Source: Pseudomonas beijingensis (GTDB lineage Bacteria; Pseudomonadota; Gammaproteobacteria; Pseudomonadales; Pseudomonadaceae). Taken from it: a stretch of 64,000 bases of DNA. The first letter of the stretch is position 1; the number at the start of each line of letters is the position of its first letter. The DNA lies in NCBI RefSeq assembly GCF_030687295.1, contig NZ_CP117425.1, positions 62,001 through 126,000 on the forward strand, written 5' to 3'. Shown piece after piece: positions 9,102 through 19,665 of this stretch. The notes below the pieces were generated by a model that ran no database searches, was not told where the DNA came from, and was given only the letters and a program-made list of their open reading frames with translations. Both the position numbers and the translations under genes were made by a program.

Positions 9102-10022
9102 ATGCAAAAGTTATCCACAGTACTGACCGCTGGACTGTTGGCGTTGAGCAGTATTTCGGCCTGGGCCGAGCAAAGCTGCGAGACCGTGAAGATGGCCGAT
9201 CCGGGCTGGAGCGATATCGCCGCGACCAACGCCATCACCGGTTTCCTGCTGGACGGGATGGGCTACAAAGCCAAGGTCGACACCCTCGCGGTGCCGATCA
9301 CCTTCGGTGGCCTCAAGGACGGCCAGGTGGATGTGTTCCTGGGTAACTGGATGCCGGCGCAGCAGGGCTTCTATGACAAGTTCGTGGCCAATGGCGACGT
9401 CACGCAACTGGCCAAGAACCTGGACGGCACCGAGTTCACCCTGGCGGTCCCGGACTACGTCTGGGACGCCGGTGTGCATAACTTTGCCGACCTGAACAAA
9501 TTCGCCGACAAGTTCGACAAGAAGATCTACGGCATCGGCTCCGGCGCCCCGGCCAACCTTTCCTTGAAAGAAATCATCAAGACCAACGACTTCGGCATGG
9601 GCGAGTGGAAACTGGTGGAGTCCAGCGAGCAGGCGATGCTGGCGGAAGTCTCCCGGGCGGTGAAAAAACAGAAATTCGTGACCTTCCTCGGCTGGACCCC
9701 GCATCCGATGAACGTGCAGTTGAAAATGCACTACCTCAAGGGCGGCGAGAAATACTTCGGCGACACCGGCAGCGTCTACACCCTGACTCGCAAAGGTTAT
9801 GCACAGGCCTGCCCGAACGTCGGCAAGCTGCTGACCAACCTGAGTTTCACCCAGGAGATGGAAAACAGCATCATGGCTGAGGTGGTGAACAACAAAGTCA
9901 GCAACGCCGATGCGGCCAAGGCCTGGATCAAGGCCAACCCGGCGGTGCTGGATAAGTGGTTGGACGGTGTGAAAACCCTGGATGGCAAGGATGCGTTGGC
10001 GGCGGTGAAGGCCAAGCTCTGA
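9102..10022 (+). CDS. Choline ABC transporter substrate-binding protein
   Basis: 306 residues with a signal peptide (cleavage after AWA, about residue 22). The body has the ChoX/OpuAC-type fold: VKMADPGWSDIAATNAITGFLLDGMGY near the N-terminus and FLGNWMPAQQ, where aromatic residues form the cage that binds the trimethylammonium group. It delivers choline (perhaps also choline-O-sulfate) to an ABC importer. No permease or ATPase gene is present here, so it must work with a transporter encoded elsewhere. Likely co-transcribed with betC, 16 bp upstream. A perfect DnaA-box nonamer falls in codons 4-6. Confidence 0.9.
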   Translation: MQKLSTVLTAGLLALSSISAWAEQSCETVKMADPGWSDIAATNAITGFLLDGMGYKAKVDTLAVPITFGGLKDGQVDVFLGNWMPAQQGFYDKFVANGDVTQLAKNLDGTEFTLAVPDYVWDAGVHNFADLNKFADKFDKKIYGIGSGAPANLSLKEIIKTNDFGMGEWKLVESSEQAMLAEVSRAVKKQKFVTFLGWTPHPMNVQLKMHYLKGGEKYFGDTGSVYTLTRKGYAQACPNVGKLLTNLSFTQEMENSIMAEVVNNKVSNADAAKAWIKANPAVLDKWLDGVKTLDGKDALAAVKAKL

Positions 10023-10050
10023 CGGCGGAGCACTGTCGCAAGGGGATTAT

Positions 10051-10138
10051 TGTGGGAGCAAGGCTTGCCCGCGATGAAGACGACTCGGTCTTTCAGAGAC
10101 CGAGGTGCCTGTTTCGCGAGCAAGCTTTGCTCCCACAT
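10051..10138. repeat. REP pair, family 1 (inverted)
   Basis: Facing TGTGGGAGCAAGGCTTG and CAAGCTTTGCTCCCACA units between the choline-binding protein and SulP genes. Confidence 0.88.
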
Positions 10139-10211
10139 ATATCCCCTCGCCACAGGGAGAATGGTGCCTTGTCCTGATACCCTTGCTCGCAAACCCCATC
10201 CTTGAGGCCCC

Positions 10212-11801
10212 ATGGCAATCCCCACTCGCCATTCACTCTTTCCCTTCCTGGGCTGGCTGCCCCGGCAGACCCGCGCCAGTGTCGGCCGCGACCTGATCGT
10301 CGGCCTGAGCGGCGCGATTCTCGCGTTGCCGCAGTCCATTGCCTACGCCTTGATTGCCGGTTTACCCCCCGAATACGGCTTGTACGCGGCGATCGTGCCA
10401 GTGCTGATCGCCTGCTTGTGGGGGTCGTCGTGGCACCTGATCTGCGGCCCCACGGCGGCGATTTCCATCGTCCTGTACGCCACCGTCAGTCCGCTGGCCG
10501 TGCCCGCCAGCCAGGACTACATCACCTTGATCCTGCTGCTGACGGTGCTGGCGGGTATTTTCCAATGGCTGCTGGGGTTGCTGCGTTTCGGTGCGCTGGT
10601 GAATTTCGTTTCCCACTCGGTGGTGCTGGGCTTCACCCTGGGCGCGGCGGTGGTTATTGCCCTGGGGCAGTTGCCGAACCTGCTGGGCCTCGACCTGGCG
10701 AACGAAGCCACGGCGCTGAGGGGCCTGCTGATGCTGGTCGATCACATCGGGGCTGTGGATAAGCCCTCGCTGTTGCTGGGGGTGGGCACGCTGCTCCTGG
10801 GCATTGTGCTCAAGCGCTTGCTGCCGCGCTGGCCGAGCCTGTTGATAACTTTAGTCATCAGCAGCCTGGTGGTCTGGTTGTGGCCGGCGATGTTCGGGCA
10901 TGTGGCGCTGGTCAGCGCCTTTGCCGGGCGCCTGCCGCCGCTCACGCCGCTGCCGCTGGACCTGGAGCTGATCCTGCGCCTGCTGCCCGGGGCCGTCGCG
11001 GTGGGCATGCTCGGGCTGGTCACCAGCCTGTCCATCGCCCGTTCGTTGTCGGTACGGTCCGGGCAACTGCTCGATGCGAATCAGGAGGTGAGGGCGCAGG
11101 GGCTTTCCAACATCGTGGGCGGATTTTTCGCCGGATCATTGTCGGCCGGTTCCTTTACCCGTTCCGGCCTCAGCTATGAAGCCGGGGCCTGCTCGCCCCT
11201 GGCCGGGGTGTTCTCGGCCTTGTGGGTGGCGTTGTTTGCGGTCGCCGGGGCGAAACTGATCGCACACATCCCGATTCCGGCCATGGCAGGCAGCATCCTG
11301 CTGATCGCCTGGGGGCTGGTGGACCACCGCGGTATCCGGGCGTTGTTCCGCGTGAGTCGCGCCGAATTCATGGTGATGAGCCTGACCTGCCTGGCTACGT
11401 TGCTGCTGGAGCTGCAAACCGCCATCTACGCCGGCGTGCTGGCTTCGCTGTTCTTCTACCTCAAGCGCACCTCGCAGCCGCGGGTGCAGCATTTTCGCGA
11501 AGGGGAGGCGGAGATCCTGCGGGTGGGCGGTTCGATCTTTTTCGGCGCCAGCCATTACCTGCAAGTACGCCTGCAGCGGTTGCAGGCGCAGCGGGTGGTC
11601 ATCGATGCCCAGCAGATCAACTTCATCGATTATTCCGGGGTGGAAATGCTCCACCAGGAAGCCCGGCGCCTGCGCAGCCAGGGACGTAGCCTGACCTTGC
11701 GCATGGCCCGGCCCCAGGTGGTGGAGGAGTTGTTGAAGCTGGAGGGGGGCGCAGAAGTGCCCGATCCATTTCGAGGACTGAAGAAATCGCAGAGAGCTTA
11801 A
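10212..11801 (+). CDS. SulP family inorganic anion (sulfate) permease with STAS domain
   Basis: 529 residues. About 10-12 membrane segments with SulP motifs (LALPQSIAYALIAGLPPEYGLYAAIVP near residues 37-65, NIVGGFFAGSLSAGSFTRSGL near 300) and a cytoplasmic STAS domain from about residue 435 (RVVIDAQQINFIDYSGVEML). Placed directly after betC and the choline-binding gene, it could handle the sulfate released by choline sulfatase, in either direction; that role is inferred from context. A REP pair separates it from the upstream gene, so it may be transcribed separately. Confidence 0.88.
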   Translation: MAIPTRHSLFPFLGWLPRQTRASVGRDLIVGLSGAILALPQSIAYALIAGLPPEYGLYAAIVPVLIACLWGSSWHLICGPTAAISIVLYATVSPLAVPASQDYITLILLLTVLAGIFQWLLGLLRFGALVNFVSHSVVLGFTLGAAVVIALGQLPNLLGLDLANEATALRGLLMLVDHIGAVDKPSLLLGVGTLLLGIVLKRLLPRWPSLLITLVISSLVVWLWPAMFGHVALVSAFAGRLPPLTPLPLDLELILRLLPGAVAVGMLGLVTSLSIARSLSVRSGQLLDANQEVRAQGLSNIVGGFFAGSLSAGSFTRSGLSYEAGACSPLAGVFSALWVALFAVAGAKLIAHIPIPAMAGSILLIAWGLVDHRGIRALFRVSRAEFMVMSLTCLATLLLELQTAIYAGVLASLFFYLKRTSQPRVQHFREGEAEILRVGGSIFFGASHYLQVRLQRLQAQRVVIDAQQINFIDYSGVEMLHQEARRLRSQGRSLTLRMARPQVVEELLKLEGGAEVPDPFRGLKKSQRA

Positions 11802-11817
11802 GGCTCACACATACACC

Positions 11818-11911
11818 TGTGGCGAGGGGATTTATCCCCGCTGGGGCGCGCAGCGGCCCCGTCTTTTGGGACTGCTTCGCAGTCCAGCGGGGATAAATCC
11901 CCTCGCCACAA
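11818..11911. repeat. REP pair, family 2 (inverted)
   Basis: TGGCGAGGGGATTTATCC faces its complement between the convergent ends of the SulP and aroE genes, with complementary GGGGCGCGCAG-type inner arms. Strong enough to serve as a bidirectional stop. Confidence 0.92.
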
Positions 11912-11922
11912 CAGCTTGAAGC

Positions 11923-12747
11923 CTAGAGCGCCAGTTGGCGGCGCAACTCGGCCAGCACCGGCGCGGTGTCCGGGCGTACCCCGCGCCACAGGTAGAACGC
12001 TTCCCCCGCCTGTTCGGCGAGCATGCCCAGGCCATCCATCGCTACTGCCGCGCCGTGTTCCTTGGCCCAACGGCAGAACGACGTCGGTTCCTTGCCATAC
12101 ATCATGTCGTAGCAGACCGTCTTGCCCGGCTCGATCAAGCTGGCGGCAATCGGCGGTACATCCCCCGACAGGCTTGCGGAGGTCGCGTTGATAATCAGGT
12201 CCACCGGCTCTTGCAGCCAATCGAACCCGCTGCTGGCCGAGACCGGGCCCAGGTCGGCGAACAACTCGGCCAGCAATTCGGCTTTTTCCACCGTGCGGTT
12301 GGCGATGATCACCGAGGCCGGCGCTTCGGCCAGCAGCGGTTCCAGGGCACCGCGCACCGCGCCGCCGGCCCCGAGCAACAGGATGCGCTTGCCCTGGAGG
12401 CTGAAGCCGGCGTTGACGGTCAGGTCCCGGACCAGTCCGGCGCCGTCGGTGTTGTCACCCAACAGGCGCCCGTCGGCCAGTTTGCTCAATGTATTGACCG
12501 CCCCGGCTCGCTGGGCCCGCTCGGTCAGGCTGTCGGCCAGCCGGAAGGCGTCTTCCTTGAACGGCACCGTGACATTTGCCCCACGACCCTCGCGGAAAAA
12601 TTCTCGGGCGCAACCCGCGAAATCCTCCAGGGGCGCCAGCAGCGTGCTGTAGTCCAGGGTTTGCCCGGTCTGCTCGGCAAACAGGCGATGGATCAACGGC
12701 GACTTGCTGTGGCCGATCGGGTTACCCATTACAACGTAGCGGTCCAT
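11923..12747 (-). CDS. aroE: Shikimate dehydrogenase
   Basis: 274 residues, normal length. It reduces 3-dehydroshikimate to shikimate with NADPH in the aromatic amino acid pathway. The N-terminal substrate site [13 protein letters not shown] carries the conserved Ser pair, NVTVPFKED contains the catalytic Lys, DNTDGAG follows, and [13 protein letters not shown] is the NADP Rossmann loop. It begins 13 bp after the hemF stop, so the two are probably co-transcribed, as in other pseudomonads. Confidence 0.97.
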   Translation of the reverse strand: MDRYVVMGNPIGHSKSPLIHRLFAEQTGQTLDYSTLLAPLEDFAGCAREFFREGRGANVTVPFKEDAFRLADSLTERAQRAGAVNTLSKLADGRLLGDNTDGAGLVRDLTVNAGFSLQGKRILLLGAGGAVRGALEPLLAEAPASVIIANRTVEKAELLAELFADLGPVSASSGFDWLQEPVDLIINATSASLSGDVPPIAASLIEPGKTVCYDMMYGKEPTSFCRWAKEHGAAVAMDGLGMLAEQAGEAFYLWRGVRPDTAPVLAELRRQLAL

Positions 12748-12760
12748 GGATAATCCCCGT

Positions 12761-13699
<939 letters not shown>

Positions 13700-13839
13700 C
13701 TAAGCGGCGTATAGCGGGCCGGTGGCAAATGGGCGCACAGGATACCACCGCACTTGCCCACGCCACAGTTGACGACGGTCAAGCTTAGGAGTCCGATAGC
13801 AGGCTTGGTAAAAAGTCCTGCGACAAGGAGAAAGTGAAG

Positions 13840-14817
13840 ATGGCCAAACGTATCCAGTTCAGTTCCCACGGTGGTCCCGAAGTGCTTGAGTATGTGGGTT
13901 ATCAGCCTGCCGAGCCGGGCCCGCAGCAGGTGCGCGTCAGCAACAAGGCGATCGGCCTGAACTTCATCGACACCTACTACCGCAGCGGTCTGTATCCGCC
14001 ACCGACGCTGCCTTCGGGCCTGGGCGCCGAGGGCGCGGGTGTGGTCGAGGCCATCGGTTCGGGCGTTACGCGGTTCAAGGTCGGCGACCGGGTGGCGTAC
14101 GGCAGCGGCCCGCTGGGGGCCTACAGCGATGTGCATGTGTTGCCCGAAGCCAATCTGGTGCACCTGCCCGAATCCATCAGTTTCGAACAGGCCGCCGGCG
14201 TGATGCTCAAGGGCCTGACCGTGCAATACCTGTTACGCCAGACCTATGAACTCAAGGGCCGAGAAACCATTCTGTTCCACGCCGCCGCCGGTGGCGTGGG
14301 CTCATTGGCCTGCCAGTGGGCCAAGGCCTTGGGCGTGAAGCTGATCGGCACCGTCAGTTCGCCGGAAAAAGCCGCCATCGCCAAATCCCACGGCGCCTGG
14401 GAAACCATCGACTACAGCAAGGAAAACGTCGCACAGCGCGTGCTGGAATTGACTGACGGCAAGAAGGTGCCCGTGGTGTACGACGGGGTTGGCAAGGACA
14501 CCTGGTTGACCTCCCTGGACAGCGTCGCCCCCCGGGGTCTGGTGGTGAGCTTCGGCAATGCCTCGGGTGCGGTGGACGGTGTGAACCTGGGGATTCTCTC
14601 GGCCAAGGGCTCGCTGTACGTCACCCGCCCGACCCTGGCGACTTACGCCAACAATGCGGAAAACCTGCAGCGCATGGCCGATGAACTGTTCGGAATGATC
14701 GCCAGCGGCAAGATCACGGTGGACATCAACCAGCGTTATCCACTGGCGGAAGCGGCCAAGGCCCAGGCCGAACTGTCGGCGCGGCGCACGACCGGTTCGA
14801 CCATTCTTCTGCCTTGA
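13840..14817 (+). CDS. qor: NADPH:quinone oxidoreductase (zeta-crystallin type)
   Basis: 325 residues. Medium-chain dehydrogenase fold without zinc ligands: the GLGAEGAGVVEAIGSGVTRFKVGDRVAY block and the Rossmann loop HAAAGGVGSLACQWAKALG are typical of Qor. It reduces quinones with NADPH by one electron in characterised homologues. AAGGAG (13825-13830) lies 9 bases before this ATG; an upstream in-frame GTG at 13834 would sit only 3 bases from it, so I reject that start. Divergent from hemF. Confidence 0.93.
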   Translation: MAKRIQFSSHGGPEVLEYVGYQPAEPGPQQVRVSNKAIGLNFIDTYYRSGLYPPPTLPSGLGAEGAGVVEAIGSGVTRFKVGDRVAYGSGPLGAYSDVHVLPEANLVHLPESISFEQAAGVMLKGLTVQYLLRQTYELKGRETILFHAAAGGVGSLACQWAKALGVKLIGTVSSPEKAAIAKSHGAWETIDYSKENVAQRVLELTDGKKVPVVYDGVGKDTWLTSLDSVAPRGLVVSFGNASGAVDGVNLGILSAKGSLYVTRPTLATYANNAENLQRMADELFGMIASGKITVDINQRYPLAEAAKAQAELSARRTTGSTILLP

Positions 14818-14874
14818 TTTAGAGCTCGCTGAAGAACCTGTGGTGTTCATAAATACTGTGTGCAACACAAAACC

Positions 14875-14965
14875 TTGTGGGAGCGGGCTTACTCGCGAAA
14901 ACGGTGGGTCAGCTTGCATCAATGTTGAATGTGCCGACGCCTTCGCGAGCAAGCCCGCTCCCACA
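14875..14965. repeat. REP pair, family 1 (inverted)
   Basis: GTGGGAGCGGGCTTACTCG facing CGAGCAAGCCCGCTCCCAC. It is the first of two tandem pairs filling the 14818-15138 gap between qor and tsaC. Confidence 0.9.
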
Positions 14966-15010
14966 CTCGGATCAGTGGTGAGTTCGATTTCCCTGGCCAC
15001 CGCAAATCCC

Positions 15011-15103
15011 CTGTGGGAGCGAGCTTGCTCGCGATAGCGGTGTGTCAGTCAACATCAATCCTGGGCTGATCTGACGCTATCGCGAGCAAGCTCGCTCCCA
15101 CAG
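15011..15103. repeat. REP pair, family 1 (inverted)
   Basis: Second pair in the same gap, with perfect GTGGGAGCGAGCTTGCTCG arms and flanking GATAGCG/CGCTATC, between convergent qor and tsaC. Confidence 0.92.
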
Positions 15104-15138
15104 TGGTTTTGTGCAAGATGCAGAATGTGTGTTCGGAA

Positions 15139-15696
15139 TCAGTCCGGCCGTACTACTTTCCCACTCGCCAGGTCACGAATCACGCTGGGGTTCTTGCGCC
15201 CGCCCAGGTTGCCGCCTAGCACTAGGTCGATCTGCCCGCGGAAATACTGCTCGACGCGAATCCGCGTGCGCGCCGCCGGGCGTCCTTGGGGGTTGGCCGA
15301 GGTGGACACCAGTGGCCCGACCAACGAGCACAAGTCGCGCACGGTGGGATGATCGCTGACCCGCAGGGCAACGGTGTCGTGCACGCCGGTGATCCATTCC
15401 GGCAGCAGGTTCTGGTGCGGGACCAACCAGGTATTGGGCCCCGGCCAGGTGCTGGCCATGCGGTCCATCCAGGTTTCGGGGAAGTCTTCGAACAGAAAGT
15501 CGAACTGGTGGATGTTGTCAGCCACCAGGATCAGGCCTTTGTCGGGCAGCCGCGACTTGATCGCCAGCAGGCGCTCCACCGCCTCCTCGTTCCACGGGTC
15601 ACAACCCAGGCCCCAGACCGCTTCGGTTGGATAGGCAATCACCGCCCCGGCGCGAATTTCTCGCGCGGCTTGTTGCACACGCCAACTGTTGACCAT
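15139..15696 (-). CDS. tsaC: L-threonylcarbamoyladenylate synthase
   Basis: 185 residues, the short TsaC (YrdC) form without the Sua5 C-terminal domain. It makes threonylcarbamoyl-AMP from Thr, bicarbonate and ATP for the t6A37 modification of ANN-decoding tRNAs. Recognisable blocks are [27 protein letters not shown] with the conserved KxRxxxK pattern, and the C-terminal [11 protein letters not shown]. Third gene of a leftward LysM-dprA-tsaC run (61 bp after dprA). Confidence 0.95.
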   Translation of the reverse strand: MVNSWRVQQAAREIRAGAVIAYPTEAVWGLGCDPWNEEAVERLLAIKSRLPDKGLILVADNIHQFDFLFEDFPETWMDRMASTWPGPNTWLVPHQNLLPEWITGVHDTVALRVSDHPTVRDLCSLVGPLVSTSANPQGRPAARTRIRVEQYFRGQIDLVLGGNLGGRKNPSVIRDLASGKVVRPD

Positions 15697-15757
15697 GAAC
15701 GATTCTCCCGCAACGCAAATAAGGCTGTGGGCAGTTTACCGATCTTCCCCATAAAAC

Positions 15758-16852
15758 CTAGCGTGCAAACCAACGTCCGTTGTCACAGCTGGCGCGTCCT
15801 TCCATCTCCAGCTCGGTCAACGCCGCCAGCACTTTGGGCAAGCCCCAGCCGCTGGCGTCGGCCAACGCCTCGCTGCTCAGGGGCGCGGCATGCAGTAGGC
15901 GCAGCAGCGGATGGGTCACGGGCTCGGGCACCGAAGCCAGCGGCAACCGCTGCCAACCGCGCAATGCTTCGAGGATGTGCTCGACGGTTTCCACCAGCGC
16001 CGCACCGTCGCGGATCAGCTGATGGCAGCCTCGGGCGCCGGGATGATGGATCGATCCAGGAATCGCATAAACCTCGCGGCCCTGCTCCGCCGCCAGGCGA
16101 GCGGTGATCAGCGAGCCGCTGGCGACACTGGCTTCTACCACCAGCACCCCCAGGGACAAGCCGCTGATGATCCGGTTGCGTCGCGGAAAATTGCTGGCGT
16201 GGGGCGGCGCGTCCAACGGGAACTCCGACAGCACCGCGCTGCCTTGGGCAATCATCGCGTCCGCCAGCCGACGATTGCGCTGTGGATAAAAATTTTCCAG
16301 GCCAGTGCCCAACACACCGACGGTACGTCCGCCAACATCCAGCGCGGCCTGATGGGCCGCCGCATCGATGCCCAAGGCCAGGCCGCTGGTGATGACAAAA
16401 CCGGCCCCGGCCAGGCTGCGGGAAAACGCCGCCGCGGTGTCCATGCCTGGCCGCGATGCCCGTCGACTGCCGACCATCGCCAGCTGGGGTTTTTCCAGGA
16501 TCGAGGCGTCGCCGGCGACAAACAGCAGCGGCGGCGCGTCGCTGATTTGCGCCAGCAGCGCCGGGTAGTCGGGTTGGTCCCACATCAATAAATGCTGGCC
16601 CGCACGCTCTAGCCAGGCCAATGCATGGGCGGCCCCGTCACGCACATCCGGGTTGCGCCGGGCCTCGGCGCAGACCAGCGGCAAGCCCAATGCACGCCAG
16701 GCACTGGCCGGTGCACTGATGGCTTTGGAGGCCGAGCCGAAGGCCTCCATCAGGGTCATGAAACGCTTGGGACCGAGTTCCGGCAAGCGGTGAAGGCGTA
16801 GCCGGGCCTCCAGTTCCGCAGGGGAAACCGGAGCAGATTCAGGTAATGACAT
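15758..16852 (-). CDS. dprA: DNA-processing protein DprA
   Basis: 364 residues. DprA binds incoming single-stranded DNA and loads RecA during natural transformation. Order: N-terminal helical/SAM-like part (residues 10-70), extended Rossmann fold (about 90-300) with MVGSRRASRPG, ITSGLALGIDAAAHQ and GVLGTGLENFYPQRN, and a C-terminal winged-helix DML1-like part. Full length, all motifs intact. Follows the LysM gene by 80 bp, the usual order. Confidence 0.95.
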   Translation of the reverse strand: MSLPESAPVSPAELEARLRLHRLPELGPKRFMTLMEAFGSASKAISAPASAWRALGLPLVCAEARRNPDVRDGAAHALAWLERAGQHLLMWDQPDYPALLAQISDAPPLLFVAGDASILEKPQLAMVGSRRASRPGMDTAAAFSRSLAGAGFVITSGLALGIDAAAHQAALDVGGRTVGVLGTGLENFYPQRNRRLADAMIAQGSAVLSEFPLDAPPHASNFPRRNRIISGLSLGVLVVEASVASGSLITARLAAEQGREVYAIPGSIHHPGARGCHQLIRDGAALVETVEHILEALRGWQRLPLASVPEPVTHPLLRLLHAAPLSSEALADASGWGLPKVLAALTELEMEGRASCDNGRWFAR

Positions 16853-16932
16853 GCGATCATCCTTGACCGTTATGAGCCCCGTAAAAACGGGAACAAGTTG
16901 TGGATAACTCTGTTGGTAACTTGTGAGACCCG

Positions 16933-17958
16933 TTATGGATTACGGACCTTATCGAGCACCGACAGCGAGCGTGAGGCGTACAGCACCAGGCCGTAGCTGA
17001 GTTTGTCGTAAGTGCGGAATACCATCAGCAGGCCGGCCCGTTCATCGGGGATTTTCACCGGCGCGCCGGTGATGCGGTCGCGTACGGTTTCACCGGTCTT
17101 CATCACCGCCAGCACGTTACCTTCGATCAGGCCATCACGGCGGCCCTTGTTCAGGGTGACCACGTCCAGCGCGCCGATCTGGGTCACGCCCCGGGGCACG
17201 TCGAGGATCAAGCCGTTGATGTCCGATTTCGGCGCGCTGGGCATGAAGGTCGAGTTGATCGAACGCTCTTCGCCGCTGAACAGGCGATCACCCAGGCGCA
17301 CTTCCTGAGTGGTGCGTTGCAGGACCAGGGTGGTGACATCGCCCTCGGTGGCGACCACTTCGCCGCCGCCGATGTCGTCGGCGTTGATGCCCAGAAATTC
17401 CTTGGTCTCGGGGTCGGTGTAGACCTTGCCCTGGCGGAAGATGCCATAGGCCGACTGGTTCGAGTCGAATGTGCCACGGGCAAAGACCCGATCCCCCATG
17501 CCGCTGAGCACCCGCTCGGCATTGCCGGCGACGACGTAGGGCGCTTTGTCGAAATCTTCAGGCGTGTCGACGATGCGGTTGCTCAGCAGGAAACTGTTGA
17601 TGGCTTGCAGCGGAATGCTCGGGATGGCATCGGCCACCGGCGAACTGCGAATGCGCGGCGACAGCTTGATGGTGCCGCGCGAGGCGCCGCGATTGAGGGT
17701 CAGGCGCGGTTGGCCGTTGACGTAGACCAGCGACAGGGTGTCGCCCGGATAGATCAGGTGGGGGTTTTCGATCTGCGGGTTGGCCTGCCAGAGCTCGGGC
17801 CATTTCCACGGCTCGCGCAGGTATTTGCCGGAAATGTCCCACAATGTGTCCCCCGTCATCACCGTGTATTGCTGGGGAAAACCTTCCCGAAGTTGCACTT
17901 GCCCGTGCGCGATACCGGCCGAGGCCAGGAGCAGCAGGGCGAGTAGTGATTTCCTCAT
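16933..17958 (-). CDS. LysM peptidoglycan-binding domain protein
   Basis: 341 residues. Signal peptide at residues 1-19 (ends IAHG). A LysM domain follows at about 32-80: QYTVMTGDTLWDISGKYL then NPHLIYPGDTLSLVY. The remainder is a conserved beta-rich region of unknown function. Exported and probably bound to peptidoglycan. It heads the run LysM-dprA-tsaC and is divergent from def, the order found in many pseudomonads. Confidence 0.9.
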   Translation of the reverse strand: MRKSLLALLLLASAGIAHGQVQLREGFPQQYTVMTGDTLWDISGKYLREPWKWPELWQANPQIENPHLIYPGDTLSLVYVNGQPRLTLNRGASRGTIKLSPRIRSSPVADAIPSIPLQAINSFLLSNRIVDTPEDFDKAPYVVAGNAERVLSGMGDRVFARGTFDSNQSAYGIFRQGKVYTDPETKEFLGINADDIGGGEVVATEGDVTTLVLQRTTQEVRLGDRLFSGEERSINSTFMPSAPKSDINGLILDVPRGVTQIGALDVVTLNKGRRDGLIEGNVLAVMKTGETVRDRITGAPVKIPDERAGLLMVFRTYDKLSYGLVLYASRSLSVLDKVRNP

Positions 17959-18127
17959 GCGGTGAATCCCTTTATTATGTGCGTTCGCGTAAAACGCCAG
18001 AGCCCCCGTGGCTCGCTGCTTAAGGAGCTATTCTCCACAAGCGCATCGTTTTACAACGGTAGCCTGCATCCCAAGACACGCCAGGCCAGCCACCCGACTT
18101 TACCTCACACGTGCATTTATCAAGCTT

Positions 18128-18634
18128 ATGGCCATTTTGAACATTCTCGAATTTCCGGACCCGCGCCTGCGCACTATCGCCAAACCGGTGGCCGTAGTGG
18201 ACGACGAAGTGCGTCAGTTGGTCGACGACATGTTTGAAACAATGTATGAGGCGCCAGGCATCGGCCTCGCCGCGACCCAGGTCAACGTGCACAAGCGTAT
18301 CGTCGTGATGGACCTATCCGAAGACCGCAGCGAGCCCCGGGTGTTCATCAACCCCGAGTTCGAAACCCTGACCGATGAGATGGACCAGTACCAGGAAGGC
18401 TGCCTTTCGGTGCCGGGCTTCTACGAAAACGTCGACCGTCCGCAGAAGGTCAAGATCAAGGCCTTGGACCGTGACGGCCAGCCTTATGAACTGATCGCCG
18501 AAGGCTTGCTGGCGGTGTGCATCCAGCACGAGTGCGACCACCTCAACGGCAAGCTGTTCGTGGATTACCTGTCCACCCTCAAGCGTGACCGGATCAAGAA
18601 AAAACTGGAAAAACTTCATCGCCAGAATGCTTGA
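18128..18634 (+). CDS. def: Peptide deformylase
   Basis: 168 residues, classic length. Removes the N-formyl group from new proteins; metal enzyme (Fe2+). All three motifs are present: [13 protein letters not shown] and QHECDHLNG (metal Cys in motif 2, two His and the catalytic Glu in motif 3). Start set at the ATG giving [15 protein letters not shown]; the open frame upstream is not conserved-looking. Followed by fmt 71 bp on; a terminator hairpin lies between. Confidence 0.97.
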   Translation: MAILNILEFPDPRLRTIAKPVAVVDDEVRQLVDDMFETMYEAPGIGLAATQVNVHKRIVVMDLSEDRSEPRVFINPEFETLTDEMDQYQEGCLSVPGFYENVDRPQKVKIKALDRDGQPYELIAEGLLAVCIQHECDHLNGKLFVDYLSTLKRDRIKKKLEKLHRQNA

Positions 18635-18645
18635 TGCCCCCCTTC

Positions 18646-18677
18646 AAAGGCTTGCCGCGGCAAGCCTTTTTCTTTTT
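18646..18677 (+). terminator. Terminator-like hairpin between def and fmt
   Basis: AAAGGCTTGCC-GC-GGCAAGCCTTT followed by TTCTTTTT. Perfect 11-bp stem with a U-rich tail, starting 11 bases after the def stop codon. It implies partial uncoupling of fmt from def. Confidence 0.85.
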
Positions 18678-18705
18678 GCGACTGCTTTGTAATTGAGAGC
18701 TACCC

Positions 18706-19665
18706 ATGACTGAGCCCCTGCGCATCGTCTTTGCCGGCACTCCCGAATTTGCCGCCGAACATCTCAAGGCCCTGCTGGCCAGCCCCCACGACATCGTCGC
18801 GGTCTACACCCAGCCGGACCGGCCGGCCGGTCGCGGGCAAAAACTGATGCCCAGCCCAGTCAAGCAGCTGGCCCTGGAGCACGGCATCACGGTGTTGCAG
18901 CCGCCGACCCTGCGCGACGCGCAAGCCCAGGCCGAACTGGCGGCGCTGAAGCCGGACTTGATGGTGGTGGTCGCCTACGGCCTGATCCTGCCCCAAGTGG
19001 TGCTGGACATCCCGCGCCTGGGTTGCATCAACAGTCACGCCTCGCTGCTGCCGCGCTGGCGCGGTGCCGCGCCGATCCAGCGCGCCGTGGAAGCCGGCGA
19101 TGCCGAGAGCGGCGTCACGGTGATGCGCATGGAGGCCGGCCTGGACACCGGGCCGATGTTGCTCAAGGTCAGCACCCCCATCAGCGCCGAAGACACCGGT
19201 GGCAGCCTGCACGACCGCCTCGCCCTGATCGGCCCGCCCGCCGTGGTCCAGGCCATCGCTGGCCTGGCCGCAGGCACGCTGGAGGGCGACGTGCAGGACG
19301 ACAGCCTCGCCACCTACGCGCACAAACTGAACAAGGACGAAGCCCGCATCGACTGGAGCCGCCCGGCCGTTGAGCTGGAGCGTCTGGTGCGGGCCTTCAA
19401 CCCTTGGCCGATCTGCCACAGCACCCTGAACGGCGAAGCCCTGAAAGTGCTGGCGGCCCATTACGCCGAAGGGAAGGGCGCACCGGGTGAAATCCTCGGC
19501 GCCAGCAAGGACGGCCTCGTCGTGGCCTGTGGTGAGCAGGCGTTGTGCCTGACGCGCCTGCAACTGCCGGGTGGCAAGGCGCTGAACTTCAGCGACCTGT
19601 TCAACAGCCGCCGTGAGAAATTTGCCGTCGGCACCCATCTCGGCCAAGCGACGGACGCCTCATGA
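18706..19665 (+). CDS. fmt: Methionyl-tRNA formyltransferase
   Basis: 319 residues. Transfers formyl from 10-formyl-THF to initiator Met-tRNA. N-terminal catalytic domain with [15 protein letters not shown], the active-site stretch [19 protein letters not shown] (Asn, His) and [18 protein letters not shown]-terminal OB-like domain from about residue 205. Its last 4 bases overlap the rsmB start (ATGA), indicating coupled translation. Confidence 0.97.
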   Translation: MTEPLRIVFAGTPEFAAEHLKALLASPHDIVAVYTQPDRPAGRGQKLMPSPVKQLALEHGITVLQPPTLRDAQAQAELAALKPDLMVVVAYGLILPQVVLDIPRLGCINSHASLLPRWRGAAPIQRAVEAGDAESGVTVMRMEAGLDTGPMLLKVSTPISAEDTGGSLHDRLALIGPPAVVQAIAGLAAGTLEGDVQDDSLATYAHKLNKDEARIDWSRPAVELERLVRAFNPWPICHSTLNGEALKVLAAHYAEGKGAPGEILGASKDGLVVACGEQALCLTRLQLPGGKALNFSDLFNSRREKFAVGTHLGQATDAS

